Of a DNA stretch of 35,205 nt, positions 19,195 through 27,839 are shown in pieces. The translations under genes were made by a program, and so were the position numbers. The notes beneath the pieces were generated by a model. The model did not search any database. It saw only the letters and a list, made by a program, of their open reading frames with translations, and was not told where the DNA came from. Source of the stretch: Seminavis robusta (Eukaryota; Bacillariophyta; Bacillariophyceae; Naviculales; Naviculaceae); contig CAICTM010001169.1 in assembly GCA_903772945.1 (NCBI GenBank), positions 1-35,205 of the forward strand, written 5' to 3'. Within the stretch, counting starts at the first letter, position 1. Each line of letters begins with the position of its first letter.

Positions 19195-21159
19195 ATGAGA
19201 GCATTGTCGGGCACCGTAGCTGCATTGCTCTTGCTCGTTATATCAACGGCAAACGGAAAACATCATGGCGACATGAACAGGAAGCTTCTCGATGCCTCAG
19301 GCCGTGCCACCGCTGCTCGTCGCGTTCGAACAGCTGCTGCTCGTCATGAAAACGAGATGGTTCTGCACAGCCTGGGCAACAGTGATGCAGATGGTCTTCG
19401 CCGCACCACGGTTGGGAGCTCTGGCAGAGCATTGGCCGAGGTGGAAATTTTTGGTGTTTCATATGACACTGAGAGCACAACACGTCTGGATCGGCATGAG
19501 GAGGGCCTCACTGGTTCGATCCCCACAGAAGTTGGTCTACTTACCAAGCTTACTAAATTGTGGTTGGGTGCCAATGATTTGACAGGCCCACTCCCCACGG
19601 AACTCGGTCTACTGACCGAGCTCACTACCTTGTATTTGAGTTACAATGAATTTCTGACAGGTCCAATCCCTGAAGAGCTTGGTCTGCTAACCAAGCTTAC
19701 TTGGTTGAGCTTGTGGGGAAACCAGCTCACTGGCCAAATTCCTACAATCCTTGGTCTGCTCACTGACCTCAACTCGTTGGGGTTGAATTCCAATCAATTG
19801 ACAGGGCCCATACCAGATGAAGTTGCAGCTTGGACAGAGCTAGAGTACCTTACCTTGTATTCAAATCTTCTGACTGGAAGCCTCCCAACACATCTTGGAT
19901 CCCTTACAGCAATGACATCTTTGTGGATATATTCCAACCTATTTACAGGTCCAATCCCTACACAACTTGGGTCTTTGACTGCCTTAACTTACGTGGCCTT
20001 GAATTCAAACGATTTGACAGGTCCCATCCCCACTCAACTTGGATCTCTGACCAAACTGAAATATTGGACTATGGCTCATGGCTCTTTGACTGGCGCCATT
20101 CCTCCTCATCTTGGATCTCTCACAGCACTTGAAACCATGTGGTTTTTCGGTAACCAGCTCACTGGAACCATTCCTACAGAACTCAGCCAAATGAACAGCC
20201 TAGAAACAGTTTATCTTTATGATAACATGCTCAGTGGCACAGTTCCAGATGGCTTTTGTGTTTCTGAGACTCTGCGGATAGACTGCTCAGTCACATGTGC
20301 TGACAACAGTTGCCCATGCACCAATGTGGATGCCCCTTGTCCTGGCACACCAACACAGCCAACTGATCCACCAGCAGAATCACCTGACCCACCACCAGGT
20401 GTCTGCTTTTCACTTGCCACCACTGTTCAAGTGAAAGATGTGGGACCTGTTGCTTTGAGAGACTTGGATGTGGGTAGTGAAGTCCTAACCAATGCTGTGT
20501 CAGGTACTTATGAGAGAGTCTATGCCATTGGCCATTACAACACCTTGTCATCAACTGAATACTTGCAAGTTTCTTGTGCTGAAGATGTATCGCTTGGTTC
20601 TCCTCCACTCAAGATTACTCCGAGCCATTTTGTGTATTTGAAAGGCAAACCTCATCCAATCCGAGCAGATGAACTCAAGGTGGGCAATGTCTTGGCAGGG
20701 TGCACCATCACTGCTATTGGCACAACCACAAGCAATGGATTCATGTCTCCTTGGACACCAAGTGGAAAAGTTGTTGTCAATGGGAAGTTCTTGGCATCCA
20801 TTTATGCAGATTATGAGGATTCCAAGGTACTGTTTGGTCCCTACAACAATGCTGCACAGCATGCTGGTGTTGCTCCCTTTCGACTCTACTGCAATCACAT
20901 TGCACCAAAGAGTAAATTCTGTCTGACTCATTCTGAAGAAGGCATTCCCCTTGGTCTACATTTCTGGAAAGACTTGTTTGGCAGTGCTGTTAATCAGCCC
21001 AGTTTGTTGATGAGAGCAGTTTGCTTGTTTGGTTTCTTCATGATTGCAGGTTTGTCCTGGATCATTGAACGGATGCTGATGGTACCTTTTGTGTTGTATG
21101 TTGTGGTCCTTGGTACCAACATGTCAGGCCTTTTGAAGCCAAGGATTGGAAGTAAGTAA
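19195..21159 (+). CDS. LRR-Hog protein B: leucine-rich repeats fused to a Hedgehog-type autoprocessing domain
   Basis: A 654-residue single-exon paralog of LRR-Hog A. The ATG at 19195 gives the signal peptide MRALSGTVAALLLLVISTANG; an in-frame ATG 41 codons upstream is less fitting. After a basic/Ala-rich stretch, about ten to eleven plant-type LRRs run from roughly 100 to 355 (for example LTKLWLGANDLTGPLPTEL), about five more than A has. Then come the Cys cluster (VTCADNSCPCTNVDAPC), the Pro-rich linker ending PPPG, and the Hog domain from V403-C404 with T475-x-x-H478. From there to the end it differs from A at about 24 of 251 residues by hand count, with a 57-residue stretch beginning GFMSPWTPSG fully identical. 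GLHFW sits at about 587-591; hydrophobic segments at about 604-624 and 627-641. The position that is Cys in animal LASCYA is Ile (LASIYA) in both copies. Predicted role: self-cleaving, membrane-tethered recognition protein. Confidence 0.87.
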   Translation: MRALSGTVAALLLLVISTANGKHHGDMNRKLLDASGRATAARRVRTAAARHENEMVLHSLGNSDADGLRRTTVGSSGRALAEVEIFGVSYDTESTTRLDRHEEGLTGSIPTEVGLLTKLTKLWLGANDLTGPLPTELGLLTELTTLYLSYNEFLTGPIPEELGLLTKLTWLSLWGNQLTGQIPTILGLLTDLNSLGLNSNQLTGPIPDEVAAWTELEYLTLYSNLLTGSLPTHLGSLTAMTSLWIYSNLFTGPIPTQLGSLTALTYVALNSNDLTGPIPTQLGSLTKLKYWTMAHGSLTGAIPPHLGSLTALETMWFFGNQLTGTIPTELSQMNSLETVYLYDNMLSGTVPDGFCVSETLRIDCSVTCADNSCPCTNVDAPCPGTPTQPTDPPAESPDPPPGVCFSLATTVQVKDVGPVALRDLDVGSEVLTNAVSGTYERVYAIGHYNTLSSTEYLQVSCAEDVSLGSPPLKITPSHFVYLKGKPHPIRADELKVGNVLAGCTITAIGTTTSNGFMSPWTPSGKVVVNGKFLASIYADYEDSKVLFGPYNNAAQHAGVAPFRLYCNHIAPKSKFCLTHSEEGIPLGLHFWKDLFGSAVNQPSLLMRAVCLFGFFMIAGLSWIIERMLMVPFVLYVVVLGTNMSGLLKPRIGSK

Positions 21160-21385
21160 GGGCCAGCCTCAATGAAGACAGCACATTCAGATAACGTTTG
21201 AAACCCATATGGATGATTGATGGCAGTAGGATGCATGTACACGAGGTGGTTGGACTTTTCCAAGATGGCATCTCTTTCTAGGAGATTGCTTTCTTGTTTC
21301 CATTGGTTGCCCCCAAAGGACTTAATGTTTTCAATGAAATTCATGCCAATGACCTTGCATATTCATTTGTTGCTTCTGTTTATCT
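19440..21385 (+). repeat. Right arm of the inverted segmental duplication
   Basis: Matches 13800-15430 on the opposite strand, from the start of the LRR region through the stop codon and at least 200 bases past it. The arms are separated by about 4 kb that includes the FAM210-like gene, which is not duplicated. Confidence 0.85.
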
Positions 21386-21525
21386 GGGTTATTTTCGATG
21401 GCAGCTTGGCCTGGATCATTGAACGCATGCTGATGGTACCTGTTGTGGTGTGCGTAGTGGCCATTGGTTTCAGTTTGAAGTGCAGTCCAAATGGGTTGTT
21501 GCAGGCAAGTAGTGGCAAGCAATGA
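21385..21525 (+). pseudogene. Extra fragment of the LRR-Hog C-terminal membrane segment
   Basis: About 230 bases after the stop of LRR-Hog B, a short frame reads SLAWIIERMLMVPVVVCVVA, nearly the same as the C-terminal LSWIIERMLMVPFVLYVVV of both genes, followed by unrelated residues and a stop at 21523. The left arm has no such piece. It is either a relic of a third copy left by unequal recombination or, less likely, an alternative last exon. Confidence 0.65.
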
Positions 21526-21906
21526 ACCATCGAACCGTGGATAGACAATGTGTTCAGAGAAGAAGAGTTTGACTATGACACCCAGCGAAACTCTGGCATC
21601 GTGGTCTTGTTATTGGCTGCATGTAATAACATCTATTTCATACATACCGACAATCATTTAGCATTGGATGGGCTTTCGTGTCGGATACTGCCGCTGCCAA
21701 TCTTGCCGCTGGCGCTTCGAAAACGTTTGCAGCAGCGACGAGAGCCAAGAAGAACTGAATTGTTATACATTGTGCTATGATTGCTTAGAAGTGCAAGTCT
21801 TGCTGCGTCACGAGATAAATAGAGCGCGCCAGTTGCTCCTGCTGTTGCCTCCCGAAATCGGACCCATGAGGCTGGGTGAGTGGATGAACCATCATCGTCA
21901 ATTTGT
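21526..21906. other. Intergenic, nothing seen
   Basis: About 380 bases between the LRR-Hog B flank and the stop of the charged low-complexity gene. No element recognised. Confidence 0.4.
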
Positions 21907-24000
21907 CTAGCGACGATGACGATGTCTCCTCCTGCTGCGTCTTCGCCTTTTCTTTTTGTCGTCAATATAGACTTCAACGTCATCGCCGATGGCAAAATAC
22001 CCTGAGACGCATTTGAACAGTGAAGGGACCTCTTCCGTTTCTCGACCTCTTCGTGATCGATGCTTTCGTCGGCCTCTTCGATCGCGAACATCCTCTTCCT
22101 CCTCGTCCTCTTCCTCCTCCTCCTCTTTGTCAAAAGATCCGTTGGGTCTATGGCAGAAAGATGCGAAGAACAAGGAACCATCCTCGTCGTCATCGTCCGA
22201 GTCAGATTCCTCTTCTTCCTCCTCGTCATCGTCATCGTCTTCGCCAGTATCTGAGGCACCGGTGTCGTCTCCACCGTCAAACGTGGCGCCCTCTTCTTCT
22301 GCCGCATAAGTATCGTTGTCAGTCGTTACACCTTCTTCATCATCGTCATCATCGTCTTCATCGTCGTCCTCGTTTTCTTCTGATTGTGAGAACTCCACGG
22401 ACGTGTTTGCACTGACTACTGAAGACTCGACCGTGGACATGGACAGCTTGGACTCTAACTCAAAAATGGTGTACTCAATCTTCGGCTCGTCCTCGCCCTC
22501 TGCCGTGTATTCGACTTTGACCATTTCTTCACCATTTTGCTCTTCGTCCTCATCAGAGTCCGACTCATCACTTGCCTCTTCGGCTTCTTCCTCCACCCCC
22601 CCTTCTTCGGTCGAGGTCGCGTTGCTCTTGCTGCCTACGGTTTCATGCTCCACGAACATTGCCTGATCGACATTCGTAATAATTGTGGATGGAGAGATGG
22701 AAGTAATTGTGGATGGAGCCACAGTCGTACCAACAAACGTGGATTCTTGGTCATCTCCGTAGCGACGAGAGGAACCTCTGCTGCTAAAGCGACGAGAACG
22801 ATCGGGCTCTGTGCTAGCAATGTGCTTGTACTTGTTTCTGCGTTTGGTTGTGGGGGGTGTACCCGTTGTGGTGGCAGCGAGCTCTTGTTGGTCGCTGCCC
22901 TGCTGCGAAGGAGCTTCTTCTTCCTCGCGCTCGGTTCTGGACTGTTCTTGGTCGTCTCTGGTTTCCACCAGGTCAACCCCAGGTGAGCCAACCTCAATTC
23001 CCGCTTCTTCCTCCACATTCTTGTTTTCTTCCTGGGTAGTGGCGAATGGCCGGGTGGACATTAGAAAGACCGGCTCATCCGTGGGATGTTCAACATCCCC
23101 GGCTTCCGGCGCTTCTACTACGACAGGATTGTCATGACCATTGGATTCGCTACTCTTGCGCTTGGAGGATCTCTTGTTACCCTTGGACCTGGATTTACGA
23201 AAGGGGAGACGTCTTGGGGTACCATTCGACGACTGTGTGAAGCTCTTGTTGATGCGATTGAAAAAGCCATTGTGGTTCCCTTGTGATTGAGCTGCGGATC
23301 CGTTATCAGCATTGACAACAGCATCGACTTCTGCTGCAACAAAAGCAGCAGCGTCCCCGGCGAGGCCCGGGGCGACTTTTTTCAAGCTCTCGTGGAGGCG
23401 AGACTCGGCCATGACTGCCCGCTCCAGAGCTTCCTTGGCAGCCTTCTTTTCCATGATGGACTCGGCGACCAAGGCCAACGTCTCGCGCTGCTGAGTTGAC
23501 TGGTTTCCAGACTCTCCCATCATCGCATGTATGGTTTCGATCAGAGCGGGGTCATCGGACGACTTGACAATAGATTCAATCAATGCCATGGTACTCGGAC
23601 CGTTGATCTGACCATCGTCATCAACGGGAATGGGCATGGAACGGAGCGCCATTTGGGCAGCTCGTGTCAGTGCAAAATGATGAGGATTATCGAGGGAATT
23701 AGGAGACATTGGTTCCGCCTCTTCGCGCTCTTCGCGTTCGGCATCAGATATTGTTTGCTCGTGACGATGATGACCATGATGACCGGGAGCATGCGATTGC
23801 AATATCTTTAGCAAAGCTGGAGGAAGCGTTACTTCCTCTCTCGAATTTATAGTGGCATCACGGGCCGGTGGCTCTTGTGCTTCGCGATAGCTAGCTTTCG
23901 GTTCTTTGGGCTCCCGACTGTGTTTCTTTTTGCGACGACCGCGCTTGGACGCAACGTCATCGCGATATTCATTTTTCAGGATCCTAGTGAGCTTGACCAT
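21907..24000 (-). CDS. Large charged low-complexity protein of unknown function
   Basis: A 697-residue protein from the first in-frame ATG at 24000 (MVKLTRILKNEYRDDVASKR); the frame is open upstream to a GTG at 24144 and a spliced upstream exon is possible. It begins basic (RGRRKKKHSREPK), then has a helical, more ordered region at about 70-235 (LPPALLKILQSHAP ... ALTRAAQMALRSMPIP ... TMALIESIVKSSDDPALIETI ... KKAAKEALERAV) that looks like the only folded part. The middle is Ser/Thr/Gln/Glu-rich and contains basic KSRSKGNKRSSKRKS. The last third alternates runs of Asp/Glu (EDDDEDDDDDDEEG, DDDDDEEEEEE) and ends in a strongly basic tail (KKKRRRRSRRRHRHRR). A short possibly structured motif, SLFKCVSGYFAIGDDVEVYID, precedes the tail. 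Such composition suits a nuclear or nucleolar protein, but I do not recognise a family. Confidence 0.65.
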   Translation of the reverse strand: MVKLTRILKNEYRDDVASKRGRRKKKHSREPKEPKASYREAQEPPARDATINSREEVTLPPALLKILQSHAPGHHGHHRHEQTISDAEREEREEAEPMSPNSLDNPHHFALTRAAQMALRSMPIPVDDDGQINGPSTMALIESIVKSSDDPALIETIHAMMGESGNQSTQQRETLALVAESIMEKKAAKEALERAVMAESRLHESLKKVAPGLAGDAAAFVAAEVDAVVNADNGSAAQSQGNHNGFFNRINKSFTQSSNGTPRRLPFRKSRSKGNKRSSKRKSSESNGHDNPVVVEAPEAGDVEHPTDEPVFLMSTRPFATTQEENKNVEEEAGIEVGSPGVDLVETRDDQEQSRTEREEEEAPSQQGSDQQELAATTTGTPPTTKRRNKYKHIASTEPDRSRRFSSRGSSRRYGDDQESTFVGTTVAPSTITSISPSTIITNVDQAMFVEHETVGSKSNATSTEEGGVEEEAEEASDESDSDEDEEQNGEEMVKVEYTAEGEDEPKIEYTIFELESKLSMSTVESSVVSANTSVEFSQSEENEDDDEDDDDDDEEGVTTDNDTYAAEEEGATFDGGDDTGASDTGEDDDDDEEEEEESDSDDDDEDGSLFFASFCHRPNGSFDKEEEEEEDEEEEDVRDRRGRRKHRSRRGRETEEVPSLFKCVSGYFAIGDDVEVYIDDKKKRRRRSRRRHRHRR

Positions 24001-25205
24001 GGCTCTCCTGACGTTAGATACTGGCTCTTTCAGTTTGTTTTTCTTACTCGTCCTTGTGTGTCCCTTGAACCTCGATCGTTGTGGTTGCTTGTCTTTGATG
24101 CAGGAATTGGCTGATGGGCTTCGTTGTAGGCGACCTTTTTGCACTTGACGGAAATCAAGAACAAAACTATGAAAATCTCAAGGGGTTGCATGACCGTTTC
24201 AAGCCAGAGACAAGCCACATAAGGGCTACCCATACTAGCGATGAATGGCGCTAGGTAATTAGACTACGAAGCTAAGTTCCTTCTCCAGAACGCACCGCTC
24301 CTCGGTAACATAGAAGATCCTGATGGGATGAAGCAATTTGGTGAGGGTACCATCACCAAATGAGCGCTAAGTATATCATGAGGGAGCTTTAGTTACGTTG
24401 ATTGGAGGTCATATGAAAACCTCATGATGAAGAATGTATTAATTTAAATTCTATGATACTTAGCATATTCGCCGGGGCAGATGTCATCCTCGAACCATCC
24501 TCACGTTTTGTTGCCGAGCTTGTGAAGACCAAGGCACCAAGGAGCTGCTTCCATGCTGCGCAAGAGACCACTGGTACATACATGTGTTCCCCAAGAGGTG
24601 CACTAGAGTAACTACTACAGTATGACATCCTGGGTTTCTTCTGTAGCTCAAGCCAGCTAGCTCTAGGTTCCAAGAAATGTCAGGAGTAAGGCTCTACATA
24701 CCTGTAGCTAGCTAGTAAGAAAGTGAACCAGCCAGTCATCAGTGTAGCCTTGATGCTTGATGAAGTATTCTTGTTGTGGTGGGAATGGAAGAAGAATGCT
24801 CCTCTATAGGTGCCAATGCATGTACTAGTAGTACCCGGTAGTTTTCTCAGTTTCTTATCGAGCTCATCAGTTTCTGCCATATTGGATTGATAGAATGTGT
24901 CAAAGAAGACTAGACAGCCAAGCTACAGGTACCGGTAGCGAGGCGCAGGTTTTTGCCTGCAATGGTCTCTTTGGCCACCTTTATTAGTTGTACAAATTTT
25001 AAAATAGTAAAGAGCAATATGTACGAATAGCCGATGAAATATGACACCCCTCAAGCTAGTTTCTACACGTCCAATCGTCCTGAAATCCCCTAAATTCAAC
25101 CACATTGAGAAGTCAGCCCAGCTAGCTAGCTAGATAGTACCGGCCTTAGACTTTGCTACACTTATCTATCCCTTGCTTTTTGGAGGTCCCTTTTGGAGGA
25201 ATAAA
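24001..25205. other. Intergenic, no gene seen
   Basis: About 1.2 kb. On the minus strand a frame from 24197 reads MQPLEIFIVLFLISVKCKK, signal-peptide-like, but it overlaps the upstream side of the charged protein in a different frame and stops at 24030; it might be a separate 5' exon. CTAGCTAG and TACCGGTAG words occur at 24655-24715, 24930 and 25120-25140. Confidence 0.4.
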
Positions 25206-25553
25206 TCAATTACTATCTGTAGCTTCATTCGCAACTTCAGCAGCATTGTCCAGTATCCCTTTGGTATCCAATGTGAAGAAATTCCTTGGTCTTTTGGCGC
25301 GGGATTGTGGTTCTTCCCGCGAAGACGAATCTCGGGTCCGTCTTTTTTGGTTGGTATTGTGAATCTTATGCTGTTGTTCCATTTGGGTGATTTGCGTCTG
25401 CTCTTGCCATGTTGTCTCCAATCCGTCGCACGCTGGAACCGTGGCATCCCGCAGACGTTTTATTTTGGTGTTGAATTTCGTGGATTGCTGTTGGAGTTCC
25501 GCGAGAAGAGACGTGATTGCCAGGTAATCCTTTCCAAGTCGTTGTTGTTCCAT
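25206..25553 (-). CDS. Small hypothetical protein, helical N-terminus and basic middle
   Basis: A 115-residue frame with an ATG start (MEQQRLGKDYLAITSLLAEL). Residues about 1-65 are Gln/Glu/Leu-rich and could form a coiled coil; residues about 70-92 are basic (KRRTRDSSSREEPQSRAKRP), a possible nuclear targeting stretch; the end is acidic. It has no recognisable family and no signal peptide. The composition is more protein-like than nearby frames, but chance cannot be excluded. Confidence 0.35.
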   Translation of the reverse strand: MEQQRLGKDYLAITSLLAELQQQSTKFNTKIKRLRDATVPACDGLETTWQEQTQITQMEQQHKIHNTNQKRRTRDSSSREEPQSRAKRPRNFFTLDTKGILDNAAEVANEATDSN

Positions 25554-25924
25554 CGTAAAGAAACTGTTCTGTTGTTGGCTCGTCTCTATGATATCCTACA
25601 GCTTCGAGCTACTAGCTCGCTCGCTTCGACCACCTCTTCCAGATAGACTAAACTAGACTAGCTAGACAGACTTTGCTTACTCCTTTGCTTTTACTCGTAC
25701 TGAACTGTAAACTGCACCCAAGTCCAAATCCATCCGTTGTGTCCAAACCCCGCGGAACTTTCCGATCAACTGTGCGATCAAGTACGTTTTGGCGCCGTGG
25801 GGCGTGCGTGCGCGCGTTTTCGGTTGCCCAATGCCAACAATTCGCCAATGCGCTTGGACACATTTTTCGCATCCATCATCATTCAATAATAGTTGTGGTT
25901 TGTTTCCGTCGTCCATCGAACAAG
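25554..25924. other. Divergent promoter region, nothing specific seen
   Basis: A 371-base gap between the small minus-strand hypothetical gene and the Asn-rich gene on the plus strand. The CTAG-type words tagactaaactagactagctagaca occur near 25645-25670 (quoted in part: actagactagctagac). Confidence 0.4.
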
Positions 25925-27417
25925 ATGATGAAGTTTCTGTTAGCCTGTCTCTTGGCGTCTGCCACCATGGCGATCGATATTAGCTCTGACTCTCGAGCTG
26001 GAAAGCGAATTCTTTCCAAGGCACGAAGTGTCCAGGATGGGCGTCATTTAGATGAAGGTATGTCACGTCCAAAACTACATCAACGTTTGTCCTTGTGTGT
26101 AGTGTTCTTTTCTGATGTGTGCTCTTTGTTTGCTACCATGTGATCCAACAGGCTACTATACTACCTGGATGACCAAGTACAGCATGAAGTTTGATGGCTG
26201 TCATTCCGTCCCTCAATTTGAGCGCGAAGAAGGCATGCGCTCTGTGTTGTTGGCCAAGTTCAAACTTTGTCCTGGCACCGACTGCAGCAAGTGTCGAAAT
26301 GCGGGAGAGTACATTGTCGAAATGAGGTACGTGTCGTCGTTTGGATGGCTTGGAGGAGCTCTACATTGGTGGAGCGATGCTCACCTAACTAAACTGACAT
26401 TCGTCGTCATGCTGTAGAGACTTTGTTGAAGCCTACCAAGAAGCCCAGCAAACGTTGAATGAGTACGCTTGCGAAACACAAATGGAATCTTGCCAGTACC
26501 AGTGCGAGAATGGCATGTACCAGTACCAAGACGATGCCAATGGGCAACAAAACAACTATAACAACAATAACAATAACAACAATAACAATGGAGACGACGG
26601 CGATTACTGCTACTACCAATGCATGTCCGACAATAACATGTCGTACTGCGACAATGACAACAACAATGGCGGTAATGGAGACATGAACATGGACGAAATG
26701 ATGGAATGCCGTGCTTTGGGAGGAGACAACAACAACAACAACAACAACAACAACTACCAGTACAATGCCAACTCCAACTATCAGGTTTACTACGTGGGAG
26801 CCTACTGTACATCCGGAGGCGTCTACATTGACACATTTACCGACTCGAGCTGGTAAGTCTTTCTTGTCTACAGATCTTTTCTGTCTGTCTGTCTTTCTTG
26901 CTTGAGCCAGTCTCACTCAATCACTGCACCTTCTCTCTCGACGTTTAGTACCAACAAAGCACCCAAGGGAACCTACGAAAAGTACAGTGGAGGATACTCC
27001 TTGCCCACGGACAACATGGTGGGAACCGACTGCATCAGTTGCGAGGCCCCAGCAGAAAACGATGGCAACAATAATAACAACAACAATAACAACAACAACA
27101 ACAACAATAACAACAACAACAATTACTACCAAGCCGAAGTCTTTGAGGTGTGCGAAAAGCTCTATGAAGATGCCGGCAAGTGCGAAAAGAACATGGACGT
27201 GACATACAAGAACAATGGGGCATGCGAGTTGATGCACGGAACTTTGGCGCGTCTAGATGCAGCATATCACGGACGAGGACGAGCGGCAGTGGGTTTGGCA
27301 TGGTTCTTTGGAATCTCTGTGGCCGCTTTGGGAGGATACATCTTTTACCTGCACACCAAGGTTTTGACTCGGCAACAGATCAACTTGTTGCCACCGTTGG
27401 GTGGAAGTCATGCCTGA
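25925..27417 (+). CDS. Asn-rich secreted single-pass membrane protein, four exons
   Basis: Exons 25925-26057, 26152-26326, 26418-26852 and 26949-27417, all with GT-AG introns of 91-96 bases, give 403 residues in a continuous frame (joins HLDE-G-YYTTW, VEM-R-DFVEAY, DSS-C-TNKAPK). Residues 1-16 are a signal peptide (MMKFLLACLLASATMA). The body has many Cys in paired patterns (CPGTDCSKCRNAGEY; CETQMESCQYQCENG; CYYQCMSDNNMSYC; GTDCISCEAP) broken by three runs of Asn, the longest about 19 in a row in exon 4, encoded by mixed AAC and AAT. A membrane helix lies near 360-383 (AVGLAWFFGISVAALGGYIF), followed by a short tail TKVLTRQQINLLPPLGG. It is thus a type I surface or endomembrane protein with a Cys-rich lumenal part. 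I recall similar proteins only from diatoms and related algae, with no known function. Confidence 0.8.
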
Positions 27418-27839
27418 TATGAGGTCACCATATGATACGCTGATGTTGATTGATGAAGAGTGGGGATGGATGGAAACCCAAAAAGAACGTTTGTTGAAGA
27501 AACACCATTCTATTCTATAGTATTCTAATGTTGCAGTCAGTGTACCATGGAGTTGATGTTCTTAGAGAGCCACAGTTGAGCTATAAATTAATTAATTGAT
27601 ACTTTAGTTTATTTTGTCGAAGGGACACTAGACTAGCTAGATAGGAGCAACTGCACTTGAATGTGGGTTCAGCTTGTCCTTGGCTTGAACGACGGCGTAT
27701 CGATCGTACAGGTGCCATCGCCTCTATACGTATTTCTGAGTGTTGTTGGGCTTTTGTAGTGGAAGGCTTCCTCCTCGCTGATTGAAACGACCTAGCTACC
27801 AGGTACCTGGTACCGTACCTTGGCTAGCTTGCTAGCTAG
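27418..27839. other. Intergenic between converging genes; ACCAGGTACCTGGT palindrome
   Basis: A 422-base gap. Near 27798-27811 is the perfect palindrome accaggtacctggt followed by accgtacc and gctagctagct just before the stop of the DUF2330 gene. No gene seen. Confidence 0.45.

Noticed and set aside
22316..23137. Plus-strand Ser-rich and Pro/Arg-rich frames
   Set aside because: Antisense reflections of the Asp/Glu codon runs (GAN repeats read as serine TCN) in the charged protein gene.
26381..27301. Minus-strand Val/Ile- and Cys-rich frames
   Set aside because: Antisense of the AAC/AAT asparagine runs in the four-exon gene.
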